This document shows, in pieces, positions 22,409 through 33,251 of a stretch of DNA of 64,000 bases. The DNA lies in assembly GCA_009733775.1 (NCBI GenBank), contig WOGZ01000141.1, positions 1 through 64,000 of the forward strand, given 5' to 3'. Below the pieces are notes generated by a model. The model did no database searches, had not been told where the DNA came from, and saw only the letters and a list, made by a program, of their open reading frames with translations. How positions within the stretch are numbered: position 1 is the first letter of the stretch; every line of letters begins with the position of its first letter. Position numbers and translations under genes: made by a program. This DNA is from Alectoria sarmentosa (taxonomy: Eukaryota; Ascomycota; Lecanoromycetes; Lecanorales; Parmeliaceae).

Positions 22409-23119
22409 CGCAAGCGTCAAGATGCCATTGGACGTGGGAAGCTCTGGTATACGTAGGATGGGCCATGGAACAAAGGACAAGGGCGAAATGTGAATAAAAT
22501 TCCAAGCATGGTGGGGATCTCGTTTATACAGAGCTTTAAATGAAAAGTAAGCTTGACCCATCAGCCTCCCAGCAAAAGAAATATACAGAGAAATGAATTG
22601 ACTGCCTTTCTTCTTCGTGGGCTATCACTTCCAGTCAAGGGCCTGTCTTTCTTGCTTTCCAAGAGTCCCCTTCCTCTTCGAAGAACACAGCTAATATTGT
22701 CACCGAAGTCTCGCACCTGTAGTACTTCTCTATTGAATCGATCATGATGTCTTGTAGATTCTATGGACCACTCTCCTTATCCTTTGGATGTTTGGACAGT
22801 TCCTGACCATCCCTGCTTACTAGTGAAGCCTGGTCTCCGTTGACGCAAAATCATTGAGAAAGCCCAATTTAGGGCCGAGAGTAAACTTGTTTCATACAAC
22901 AAGCACTTCATTAACGGTCAATGGTGAAACATAAGTCAACATACATGGATGTCTCAGAATCCGTCTCACCACGAGCTTTGTTCCCCCTTCACCCCTACCA
23001 GTGCTCCTGTCGTATTTGCCCAAGACACACATTTAAAGATGATTGTTTTCATCGCTTTGCAACAATATGTCATACACTAAAGTCTCAGGCCGAGCGAGTC
23101 AAAGGAGTTTCAGAAATGG
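22409..23119. other. Intergenic
   Basis: No supported gene. The part near 22920-23119 carries short frames and could be 5' sequence of the SET pseudogene. Confidence 0.45.
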
Positions 23120-24261
23120 ATGGACAGCACATCCTCCAGGTCTAATAAGCCATCGCCTAGCAATTGCTTGGGCGCATCAGCAATCGTTTCATCACAAAAA
23201 GATATGCGCAGCAGACGTCCAGCTCTATCTATTGCCCAGCGGAACCAACAAAACCAGGTGATCCAAGATCAGGTAAGATTTTGGTTCGCTGATAAGTATC
23301 CAAGCCTATAATTTGTAAAAATGCTGACTTGATTCAAGGACAATGAGGATGCGCCCCCCATGAGAGGATTCAGAGTCTCGCGGCACCGTACATCTCCAGT
23401 CAAGGGTTTTGGATGGTTCGCAACCCAGAAGATCATGCGAGGCACGCCCTTACTCGCTGAAAAGGCTCTCTTCGAGGCGGTTGGCAACAATACGGAAGAT
23501 GAAATCACAGCCAAACGGGACAGGCTACTTCCACCGGATCTGCTGGACTTCAATGCACTCACGTCTGCGGATCTACCAATTTCAGCCAAGAATATCTTCG
23601 ACACAAACTGCCTTAAGATGCACAGAACGCAACAAGGCCAGATAAAGTCAGGCCTCTTCCTGGAGGCCGCTCGCCTCAACCACTCGCACATACCTAACGC
23701 CTATGCTGTACTGGGCGTGGAATTGAATGCTCAACCGTATCACTATACACGCAATGGTCGAGATTGCCAAAGATGACGAGATCACAATCAGCTACCGCCC
23801 TGCCACAGGATATCACACAAGGAGACAGAGCGAAATCTCGAGCTTAGAAAGTGGGGCTTTGGGGGCGCTTGCGGTACGTGTCAGCCCCACTCGTCGTTTG
23901 GTGCAGGCAGCGATTCCCGTCGCGCCTTCAAATGCGCAGACTTCAGGACCTAATCGATACGAGAAACTACCCTCCTGGCAACAAAATCCAGCGGTTACAT
24001 GATATCGGCAAGCTTGAGCATCTTCTACGACAAGAAGAGCTGATCTACCCGATACTTGCGGACGTATACCATCTTGCAGCAGGGTCGTATCAAGATACGT
24101 TCTTGGGTGATACGAGTAGTGCAGCCAGCTATGAAGATGGAAATCGTAAAAAGGCTTTGGAATTAGCTAGGAAGAAGCTAGATCTCGATGTGGCTTGCAC
24201 TGGACACAGGTCACCTGGAGTGACGAAGACGTTGAGGTTCGTTCGTCAGCTGAAGGCATAG
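23120..24261 (+). pseudogene. Frameshifted SET-domain gene
   Basis: An open exon (23120-23272) is joined by a clean 66-bp intron (23273-23338, GTAAGA...TTCAAG, branch CTGAC) to a SET start: GFRVSRHRTSPVKGFGWFAT. The domain then changes frame three times, near 23730, 23847 and 23940, with no splice sites. Pieces recognised are LNHSHIPNA (canonical NHSC has become NHSH), MVEIAKDDEITISY (catalytic Tyr motif), GACGTC (remnant post-SET Cys) and a helical C-terminal region ending at 24261. Three separate shifts plus the altered Cys make a functional product unlikely. It is a distant relative of the SET gene at 2765-4218. Confidence 0.75.
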
Positions 24262-24263
24262 TG

Positions 24264-24641
24264 ATGTATGCGTTGGGATATAGAAAAGAAGAATGTGCGC
24301 TCTTGCCCGCTAGTCGAAGGAGGTAGACTGAGGCCGACGAGCCAGCTCCCTTTGTTGACACCCTTAGGCTGGTCAATAATGAGGCGCTCGCTTCATACGA
24401 CAGCAACGAGGCATGTACCGAAGGCTTGGTGTACGCGCTGTATCGGGAGGTGTGCGCGCAGCCGACCGAAGAGATCAGAATCCCAGATTGTCTGATGCAG
24501 TATGGGAGGGACGCTTGCACCAAAGAAGAGTACGCAGTACGTTTCGTCCACTTGAAGGAGACGTTGAAGCGAGAGGAGCGGGATGGGGTCGACCACTGGG
24601 CCGACTGTGGAGTCTTGGATTCTACAGCCCCAGGAGCCTGA
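24264..24641 (+). pseudogene. Unidentified frame interrupted by one TAG
   Basis: From ATG 24264 the frame reads MYALGYRKEECALLPASRRR, hits TAG at 24324, then stays open in the same frame to 24641 with charged, protein-like content (CTEGLVYALYREVCAQPTEE; KETLKREERDGVDHWADCG). A C-to-T change in a CAG codon would explain the stop. It starts 3 bp after the SET relic. A 174-aa minus-strand frame overlaps it. No family recognised. Confidence 0.35.
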
Positions 24642-25931
24642 GGGGTCTTTGCGTTGAAAGCGTCGAGAGAGCGAGAATTCGGAGATGGCACACTCTAGTA
24701 CAAAGGGGGTGCTTGGGTGCTTGAAGCGGAATGACCACAGCTTTAAAACGTGCATGCTTAGAAGAATGCTCTCGAGACATCGAAATCAATGCTACAACCC
24801 TTCCTTCCGCAAATACCGCCTCGATAGCCTCTGAGCGGACGGGTCGAGGTACCGATACTTGGCCTTGACTTTTCACTTCGTCGATCTTGCAAACCAGATA
24901 AAGACTTGCAGTTTGCTATTCGCACTCTTTCATGAGCGGAATCTTGCTTTCAACTTCTGTACTTGAAAAGATTCTTCACGAAATAAGGCTTCCTTTCAAT
25001 TGACCCAAAAGATGAGGCACAGCTCTGAGCGAGCCACTTATCGCTGCTTCCTAGATCTGGTGTAGCTTATGGGTCATTGTTTGCTGTTTGAAAAACCCAC
25101 GCAGTCTCCGTTGGCATTCGACACGATATCATTGGCGTGGGTATATTAAGCACACTTCTCTCCTCATTTACTCCTTTGTCTGCATTTCATACCATATAAG
25201 GACTTAGGGTTAGACCTGCCTTGATGATCTATATAAAGTGCGAATCGCAGTATGTTCTCCAGCCCCTTACTAGCCTTTTTGCCAATCATAACCCTCGAAG
25301 GCAACGAAAAGTTTCCTGCAAGCGAAGTCCTTGGCAACGTTCTTTTTGGTACATATTTGACTTGCTCCGGGGAAAAAGTTTAGTCAATGACCATTTAATA
25401 TTCATTTTGCCGCTCTGTGCTCAACACTTACTTAACTCGGGATGACTGTGAGTCCTGATGACATTCATTCCGGTACCTTGCTTAGGCCGTCTCTTGATTC
25501 CAAAGAATACGATCACTCACCGCGCCCAAGAGACCCATATGAATGGCCGGGGCTCATGTGATACGTGGATTGTGCCTTTACCGAGAAGCTCGATTTCAAG
25601 CCTGAATGACCTCGAATTCTGTTATAGACATCACTCAGGATATCCTAAGAACATGCTTTCAAACGTATCATAGGATTCACAAAATGATTCTCACCGGCCT
25701 TGGAGTGTTACGTAAATGGCATGATCTTAGCCTATTGTTGTCCAAACCAGCTCTGTGTTAAAGAGTTATGATACCATTATGCAGCCTGGCTGCAGGGGCG
25801 GTTCGGACATAACACCCAGGTGGGAAGGTGCTTATCCCCCCTCAAGGCGCAGGCTTTTCTTCATCTTTCTCACCCATCCTCTTTGAACTCTATAGTCTCT
25901 CGAGCAATACCCTGACACAATCGTCGATAAA
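24642..25931. other. Intergenic
   Basis: No supported gene. The right end is the 5' flank of the F-box-like gene. Confidence 0.5.
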
Positions 25932-27101
25932 ATGAATTCACCGACCGACTGCTTTGATTTACACGCCTCCGGCCTCTCATCCATAGACGTCGATGACCAC
26001 TCTGGCGGCGCTGTCATCACCACAAGCCAACGTCGTCGCCAAGGAAGATTTCCGCTACTGCGCTTGCCCAAAGAAATTCGTCTCCACGTCCTCAGCTTTC
26101 TCCTTCCGGACGTAGACCAGATCAACTCAGGAAATGAATGGGGATGCACTCAGGATGCTGGAGAGAGCATCACAGCCGACATCTGGACTATATACCGGCA
26201 CGATAATGCTCTCTGCGAGATGGCTGTCATGCAGACGAGTCGCCAGATATACGAAGAGACAGCCGGCTATCTCTATGATAGACTCACAGTGATTGTACAC
26301 ATCGAAGACAGTGGTGTTGACTTCCTCACAGCCCACTGGGGTTGCGGGTGCGTAGAGGGGTGTTTGGATACCAACATCCCGCTACACAAATTCAGGTGTG
26401 TTTGGCTACAGGTTCAGGCCTCCTATGACCAACCCAGGCACATTGTACATGTGAGAAGGAACCTTGTGGATTTCTGCAGCATGTTTTACAGGCTGGAATC
26501 ACTCAAGTGCCTGCGCGTCGATTTCTGGGACTCATCCCATTGTCAGGCGGGTACAAGGTGGGGATTCAAAGAACCTACGAGTATTCAAGGCGGCGTTGAG
26601 GTGGCGACTAAAGACCTCGAAGACCTTATGGAATACGTGGGGTACGACGAGAAGACCGTCGAGCAACAAATTTGGCGAGCAGCAAACTCCACAGGGACCG
26701 CACTAGTCTCCACAGACATCGAGCTCATCCTGCAGCCTTTAAAGCTCTTACGAAATGTAAGCAGCTGTCAGATCTTTCTGAACCCACACCTCCAAGAACA
26801 CACATCACTGGTGGAGCTGGTGGCCAGCTACAAGGAGATGATCGAGAGTAAGCAGGAGCTTCTTCTGGAAGATCTAATGCTCGTGCATGCCACATCGGAG
26901 GACCTGTATCGATTGGCAAGAAGCGTCCACGGCGAAGGTCTCTACCATCTCCACTCCACAGAGCAAGAAAGGATGGACAGCCTGTTGTGGCGGACACGGA
27001 AATGGCATTCGATACGAGCTGAGTCCTGTGTAGGCACTGAACATGCGTCAGTTAGGGATGGATTTTTGCCTGCAGAGCTCCTGTGGTGGAGTGGCAATTA
27101 G
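25932..27101 (+). CDS. F-box-like protein
   Basis: A single-exon 389-aa protein. After a 40-residue polar start comes LLRLPKEIRLHVLSFLLPD (near residues 42-60), an F-box-like motif common at the start of large families of fungal proteins. F-box proteins couple targets to SCF ubiquitin ligases through Skp1; whether this one does is unknown. SRQIYEETAGYLYDRLTVIV (from about residue 102) is also typical of these fungal families. The rest is helical with many Leu and Trp and no known domain. Its last 17 codons lie in a 55-bp sequence repeated in inverted orientation at 42380-42434, so the original 3' end may have been replaced. Confidence 0.75.
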   Translation: MNSPTDCFDLHASGLSSIDVDDHSGGAVITTSQRRRQGRFPLLRLPKEIRLHVLSFLLPDVDQINSGNEWGCTQDAGESITADIWTIYRHDNALCEMAVMQTSRQIYEETAGYLYDRLTVIVHIEDSGVDFLTAHWGCGCVEGCLDTNIPLHKFRCVWLQVQASYDQPRHIVHVRRNLVDFCSMFYRLESLKCLRVDFWDSSHCQAGTRWGFKEPTSIQGGVEVATKDLEDLMEYVGYDEKTVEQQIWRAANSTGTALVSTDIELILQPLKLLRNVSSCQIFLNPHLQEHTSLVELVASYKEMIESKQELLLEDLMLVHATSEDLYRLARSVHGEGLYHLHSTEQERMDSLLWRTRKWHSIRAESCVGTEHASVRDGFLPAELLWWSGN

Positions 27102-27105
27102 TACC
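27051..27105 (-). repeat. 55-bp dispersed repeat, copy 1
   Basis: The reverse complement matches 42380-42434 at 48 of 55 positions by hand count, including the stretch CTAATTGCCACTCCACCAC. It covers the 3' end and stop codon of the F-box-like gene. Probably a fragment of an old mobile element. Confidence 0.7.
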
Positions 27106-28299
27106 ACCCTAGTTCCAGGGCCAGCACCGGCAGACAACAGCGGTCGAACAAGAATGGTACATGCGTTTACGATGTGGGTCAAGGGAAAGAATTGAGCTCT
27201 AGTGTTTGGTAGCTCTAGAATCAAAAACATCGATACCTTTGAGAAGACCTTTATGTAATCGTTTTCGGTATGTTACTGCCAAGGATTCTCAACCAACTAT
27301 TTTGACGTACCATCTGAAGTAGCCCCTCACCGAACTTTGACACCCAACAAGGTCCCCAAAACAGGCTCTACGACTTCTTTGAGCCTGGCCTTTCTGAAAT
27401 ACTAATCAGCCTTACAGCCCATAACACAGACGTTCCCCATGGCTGGACGAAGCGGTCTGTACGAGTGTGGGCAATGGGGATATAGGACAAGGCGCGAGGA
27501 GCGTTCTTGAATCGACGCTTTTCTTAGAACTTCTATCCAAGGACGATTATGGCATGATACTTGATACTTCGAGAGTGTAGAAAGCTCTCGAGGCGTGAGG
27601 ATGATAAAAAGCTGTACTGCTGTACCCTTGTGAACGTCGGATGCGCGTCGAGACTACCTCTCCCTATTACGCCTCTTGTCAGACTCCCCAACCAAACGTG
27701 CCCTCCTTCAATGAAGTTCTTTCTCCTGGCCTTCAAAACTCCTTCTATCTATGTAGCTCTTTCATTAGATCTTAGTAGACAGGATGCAGTTCGTAGCGGC
27801 CGTTTTGGGATACCGTCGTTTCTCCACCCATTCACCGCTCTTGACTTGATACGCCGCAGCACGTAGAACCTGTTCAACTGGTCTAATCGAAGCTGGATTC
27901 GTATTTCAAAGCATGCCCTGAAAGATGATGAGAGACACAAGCGAGAACCATGACTTGATGTTTGCAAAGCCCATAACTCTTCTTAGAACTACCATAGATA
28001 GATTTTGAGAGCAAATATCCAGGAGGGTCGACTTAAGCCTGTAGCTGCAATCCACGTCCTTTCGGTGGGCTATGAGCGATTCCCACTCTCAGATGTCCTT
28101 CCAACTTCTCGACACTCTATTCAAGGGTCATGATATCGGAAGTAAATCGAGCATAGGAGTGGACGAAATGTCGCTCGACGAATTGGACAGATGCAAGCTC
28201 AAGCCCGAAAAAGGGCCATTGCTCGAAGAAGTTCCCACATATCTCGGGATGATAGGCGGCTCAATCATCTTACCAGTAGCTATATATGGCGTCATCGTC
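27102..28299. other. Intergenic with possible MFS fragment
   Basis: No confident gene. A plus-strand frame at 28072-28374 contains PTYLGMIGGSIILPVAIYGV, which looks like a helix junction of an MFS transporter. It is isolated and overlaps the pseudogene on the other strand, so it may be a relic. Confidence 0.3.
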
Positions 28300-29015
28300 T
28301 CAGTGTTGAAACGCGAGTCCGTCGTATACATGTACAGTCCGGCGGGTCGGCTCTGTGTGACTGGATCCCGTTAGTTCGTCAATGGACTTGCCAATCAGAC
28401 AAGACTTACTGATCAAAGGTGCATAGCCTCCTTGTGGTGTCTGCTCCAGTCCCTTCGGAGGTTGGAGGCACGGTCGAAGCCTCAGCACCTGGTTGACGAC
28501 ATCGGACCACTTCTCTCTGAATTCAGGTTTGAGCTCCGGAGGCTGATCGCCTCGCCTACCGTAAGGCTGGAGCACCAAGGCGATCTGGCATGATCCTGTA
28601 TAGTCGAGATAGTATTCAGCGGCACGGACACGACGATGCTCAAGCGCTACCAAATCTGCCAAATCATTTTTCGTGGGAGTTGACGTACCATGTTTCCAGA
28701 TCTTTGGCAGCTGCACAATAGCTTTTGGAGCATAATGATTCTTGACAACGTTGAAAGGTGGGTTCAAGAACTGCGGCTCGGCGAACATGCGTGGCGCTTT
28801 GGCGTCTGGCGAATCTTTTGCCGGTTGGTTGATATACGGGATCCAGAACATGGCCTGATAGCAATCTTCCAGCTTCGGAGCACCAAATAATTTTTGTCGC
28901 ACAGCGGTAGATTTACCGGGAGTGGGTTCGGGCTTGCAACTGCGCTGTTAACGAGGAAAAAATATAGTAAAGTCCATGGTGCAAATGGGAAGGAGGTGTT
29001 GTGCCACATTGACAT
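28300..29015 (-). pseudogene. Secreted-protein paralog A, broken by a frameshift
   Basis: ATG 29015 (or 29009) begins a signal peptide (PWTLLYFFLVNSAVA). Near 28885 the frame breaks: a base seems lost in a T run, and GAPKLEDCYQAMFWIPYINQ continues in the next frame. Intron 28596-28688 (GTACGT...TACAG, phase 1) follows QLPKIWKHG. Intron 28353-28409 (GTAAGT...CACAG, with CTAAC branch site) precedes the end at 28300. The product matches paralog B at 29381-30196 segment by segment: C-x2-N, G-A/S-P, IVQLPK, and SCQIALV/TCNVALF just after the same phase-1 intron. A secreted protein of unknown function, probably inactive. Confidence 0.65.
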
Positions 29016-29380
29016 TAACTACATGGAATTCGGTTATCAAGGAACCAAAACACGAGAGATATAGAAACGCTCGAAGTCTCGGTGTTATTCACAAAGAGAT
29101 GGGTAGAAACACTCAAAGATGTGGGTAGTTGCGCATGTGTGTACTTGACACAGAGCCGCCATCGCTTTGGCGGCTGAAGGGTTTCATGGCGTCTCAGGCT
29201 GCGACAGGCTTGTTGCGACAGAACTAGCTCTCCGCTTTGTTCAACTCGACTACTTAAAACCTTCTCCTTGCTTGCGTGGTGTGCCGCTTGTCTTGTATTC
29301 TTGGGCGTGGAAACATTGACAATCTGCATCTGTTTTCATCTGTCAAAAGATCTTTTCGGCCAGGAAGACAGTAGCTTTTC
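29016..29380. promoter_or_regulatory. Shared intergenic region of the divergent pair
   Basis: These 365 bp separate the divergent starts of paralogs A and B and would hold both promoters. No specific element recognised. Confidence 0.35.
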
Positions 29381-30196
29381 ATGTCGTCTCTCCATTCTCG
29401 ATCCGCGTAGGCAGCCCGGCGGCTGTATCTTGCCTTAATTTTGACCCACTTTCTACATGCTGCCGATCACGGTGCGTTCTGTAATGGGAACGTGTACGGC
29501 AGCCCTATCTCCCCTCAATGCGTCAGCGTTCTAGCTCGATTTCCAATACACGATACAGCCGTCCACTACTTTGTAGAGCAGCAAATGCGTACCGCGCCAC
29601 CGGAAGCTGTGTGGCATAAATTCATTGACCCGCGTCCCCCGAATGAAAAACAGAGCATCGTGCAGCTGCCAAAACGGATCTCTTACGGTACGTCGATTTC
29701 CACATGCTAGTCGTTCTTCAGTCTCCCAGTGCTCTTGCTAATGGCTAGTTGCAGGCACATGTAATGTTGCACTCTTCAGCTTCTATTCCAAAGACAGAAA
29801 GCTCGTCAACTCATCGCCAGCGTTGGCCTGGTCTGATATCTTCAGCGCCGGACTGAAGCTAGACAATGACTGTCTTACACACCATGAAGGCGGAGCGATT
29901 GTAGTAAATGGTACGTTTCCACACCATTAAGCTAATCCGACTTTGACAACTTCACTAACAATTTGACTTCCTTTGAAGACGCTCAAGGAAAACCGGGATT
30001 ATCGCTCTTCATTTGGGAGGACGGTGCGCCATTTGAGTGGTTGTTGAATCATGAAAATATCCTCGAATTCCCGCCTGGAATGGACCCTACAAACCCTGAC
30101 ATTGGACCTTCGTTACTCACCAACGTGACTTTCGTGACGGGGCTTCGAACAGCAAATCACAGCATTTTGCGCCATGTATCAGAATTGTACCTTTAA
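29381..30196 (+). pseudogene. Secreted-protein paralog B, with in-frame TAG at codon 10
   Basis: Model: join(29381..29687,29755..29910,29979..30196), 226 codons plus stop. Both introns (67 and 68 bp, GTACG...GCAG and GTACG...GAAG) are phase 1. ATG 29381 reads MSSLHSRSA, then TAG at 29408-29410, then AARRLYLALILTHFLHAA, a signal-peptide core in the same frame. No other ATG gives this signal peptide. CAG changed to TAG would explain it. The mature part has QLPKRISYG, TCNVALFSFYSKDRK and GLSLFIWEDGAPFEWLLN. If an unseen upstream exon bypasses the stop the gene could still work. Confidence 0.65.
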
Positions 30197-31765
30197 TCCA
30201 GACTTGAAGGAGTTTCTACTGTTGGTCTCGGACGTTTTGAGTGACCATACAGTTCTTCACACTGTCCTCGGCAGTCGATAATCATGAAGATCACAATCAT
30301 AGCATCATGATTCCCATTCATTTTTTTTACCCCGAGAGTCCCTAGGATCTGGATTGTCGCATACTCGAGGGTTCAGCTCGGGCTACACTCAGAATATACG
30401 ACTTGTGCGAACAGGAGCTGGCTGCAGAGGGGACAGTTTTCGCATGGAATCTTTCGCGGACAGGAGACCGATAATAGGAGAATATAGTCTTGTCCCTTCC
30501 GAAATTACTAGGCATGAATGATTAACGAACAGTCCATTGGCCGTTTAGATTTCTACCCTGACGCTTTAGTCTATGACTTCGAGACCTTGAGCAGCGGAGA
30601 ACCATCTTCGAACGCCAAGTCAGGGACGTGTGTCAGCATTTAACACACCCGCAGGCTGGAGAGCGAGACTGCTGCTAGGACGAGTGCTGGTATGGTTAGC
30701 TATGTAGGATGACGGGGAGATATGCTAGCTTTCATTGCAAGTAAAGTACGGGGAACGCACGCGATTCACGGCGGGGGTAGGTGTAGCCGAAGTATCTGTG
30801 CCAAGACCATCTCTTTGTTTGAGCTACAACATAAGTTGGGGGAATTAAGAGCGATGAAGGGGAGTCGAAAGTATCCCAGTCCACACAGGCCAACATCGTC
30901 AAAAATATGGTTCGAGAGTGCTTGGTGTTGCGAGAGAAGTGAGTTCCTTCAAGCTCGCAACATGTAGCCCTTTTTGCGAAATTAATAATCAAACACGCAT
31001 GTTCAGCCTAGCCTACACGGTACTAGCCGATCTCGGCTACGAATATATATATCTGGCCACACACACCATTCTAGATAGTCAGTCATCCTTCTACCCACAC
31101 GGAATGGTTTTTGTTCCATCAATCATTTGCGCAAGGCTGAACTACAGGGGCGAGAGAAGACCGCCACCTCCTCCTCTTCTTCCCCCCTCCCGGACAACTC
31201 CCCAGTATCTCGTCCTCTGCGCACTTTGCACTGTGAATTAATAAGTCCGAACTTAAAAGACAAACAAGGCTACTACAGTCATGTCCGTGCCATCTCATTT
31301 GCATCTTCCTCCAGAGCTTTGGAGTATCACCACCCAAAACTTTATGCCATCGCAAAAGCGCAGACGAGCTTACATAGCTATGGACTACCGTACGACCTGT
31401 ATTTAAGCAACTAAAAGAAAGGAGGAGGGGGAAGGGTAGTCTAGTTCTCAAGCATATTCGGAAGGCTGAAGATCTAGCAGTCACATTATTCGTCACCTGA
31501 GATTAACATCAGTTTACGCCTTACAGAGTCAAAGTAGAGGAGTCTCTGACTGTCGTTTCTTTCAGAGAAAAAACATACCCCACCACCTTATTTACAACCA
31601 TAAGGCTAGGAGCAGATGCGATAAGTGCTCTCTCTCTCAGCACGTCCGAGTCCCAAACCTACACGCCAACTCATAATCTCCAACAACCAGACCATTCAAT
31701 TCCCAAAAAACTACCCCTTCCTCACCCCGCTTCCCTCCCAAGCACCTCTCTCCCTTTCAATCTTC
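30197..31765. other. Intergenic
   Basis: No confident gene. ATG 31281 starts a 41-codon frame (HLPPELWSITTQNFMPSQ) that resembles the F-box-like start of fungal families but ends at TAA 31404; it may be a truncated remnant. Confidence 0.35.
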
Positions 31766-32214
31766 TCATTCATCGTCGGACCTCTGACCTCCATAAAGTC
31801 TGTACCCCACCGGCATCAACTCATCTTCCCTCACCCAGTGCAAGTATCCCCCGAAACCCTCCGGATCATTATCATTCTGCAGCCGATAACGCCAATACCC
31901 TCGGTTTGCGCAGTAATCGAGATCCGTAATCGAATACGCAATGCCCAAGAAGATCTCCACCCGGTCGCCGGGTTGGTACAGAGGTTGGGGTCGGTTCTGT
32001 TGTTCCGGGGGGAGCCAAGGTCAGTGAGTGCTGCAATCTGTCTCCTTGGTAGAGAGAGAGAGAAAGTAGGAAGCGAAGATTGTACCGTGGGCCCTTCCCC
32101 CCGACTATTGAACCCCCTCAGAATGAGCAGAGGGTTTAGCTTTGCGAGCAGACTGGTGAAGAATGCCCGGCGCAGAGCTCTGCGCTCATCGGTTTGTCTA
32201 CCATCCGTATTCAT
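31766..32214 (-). CDS. Small protein of unknown function (two exons)
   Basis: Model: complement(join(31766..31996,32086..32214)), 119 aa. The 89-bp intron (GTACAA...CAACAG) has a pyrimidine-rich CT tract and is phase 0. Exon 1 is basic and Arg-rich. Exon 2 begins NRPQPLYQPGDRVEIFLGIA and ends with aromatic beta-like segments (GYWRYRL, GGYLHWV, MPVGYRLYGG), like a small SH3/Tudor-type barrel. The continuity across the splice supports a real gene. Function unknown. Confidence 0.6.
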
Positions 32215-33251
32215 AGTCTCGGAACCTCAGCGACAGAAAAATCTGCAGTACTTGAAATAGAAAGGATAGAAAGGACTCGGTTCAAAATCAGTCGTATTTT
32301 GGCACTGAACGAGAAGGCAACACGTAGTCAAATAAGGCAGGAAGGAGATGATTACCCTTACCCCCAAACCCGCTACCGCCGAAATCGAAACAAATTCGGA
32401 CCGCCGACAATGCAGTGTTCCGATTCGCCCCTTTACGGCCGTAGGGCCACAGAGCAAAAGAGTATTGGCCGCCCCAAATCGGGAATCTGCATCTCTAGCG
32501 CGCTGTACACGGCTCAGAAACCCTGGGCGAAATTGAAACTAGCGGCTTGCGGCCTGATCGGAGGTGACCATGTTTCCTTCAAGGCCGCGAGCGGGGCCTA
32601 GTACACACCAAGGGGTATCATGTTGTTTATTGGGAGCCAAAGGTTCTGCGGTGCCGCCAAAAATGAGAAAGGTGGATGAAATGCTGTAAGATGAGGAGAG
32701 TGTATCGCGAATGCCTTTCTGACTATGGAGAGACAAATTAAGCGCCAAAGATATTGATATTCGTAAGGGCTATTAGTCTTGTCATCACGGCCTGAATTGC
32801 GCATGGATTGGTCGGTGGGATGCAGTATAGCAACCTGAAGGTGTGGCTGATACTCGAGATACTTAATGGGATATATTTCTCGACAGGTCAAGACAACTAC
32901 GTGCTTACTCGCTAGTGAGGCGATTGGATCATCATAGTGGCATGGCATGCGGCGCTGAGGCTATATTTGTGCGACGTAGATGTAGATTCAGACATAGCTC
33001 TAGTGGTAGTAGTTATTCAGGGCAGTATGTCCACGAGCAGTCCAAATACGACCAACGCTACTTCTACCATGACTGGGTTCATCGCACGTCACATTCATAC
33101 CGAACATCTATCCGTCTTCTTCTACAAAAGAGTTTTTTATTCAATCTACCCAAAGCTCTCTACCAACACCCACGAGCAGCCCCACTCTCCACCAAGCCAG
33201 CAGCACCCGCGATTCCTCAACACTTGTACTCGTAGCTCAAATGATAGCTGA
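32215..33251. other. Intergenic
   Basis: No supported gene; short frames only. Confidence 0.5.

Noticed and set aside
24167..24691. 174-aa minus-strand open frame
   Set aside because: Low-complexity Ser-rich translation lying antisense to the SET relic and the TAG-interrupted plus frame, which reads more like protein.
30969..31496. 125-aa minus frame at 31119-31496 and overlapping plus frames
   Set aside because: No family, no splice signals, and composition driven by a CT-rich tract.
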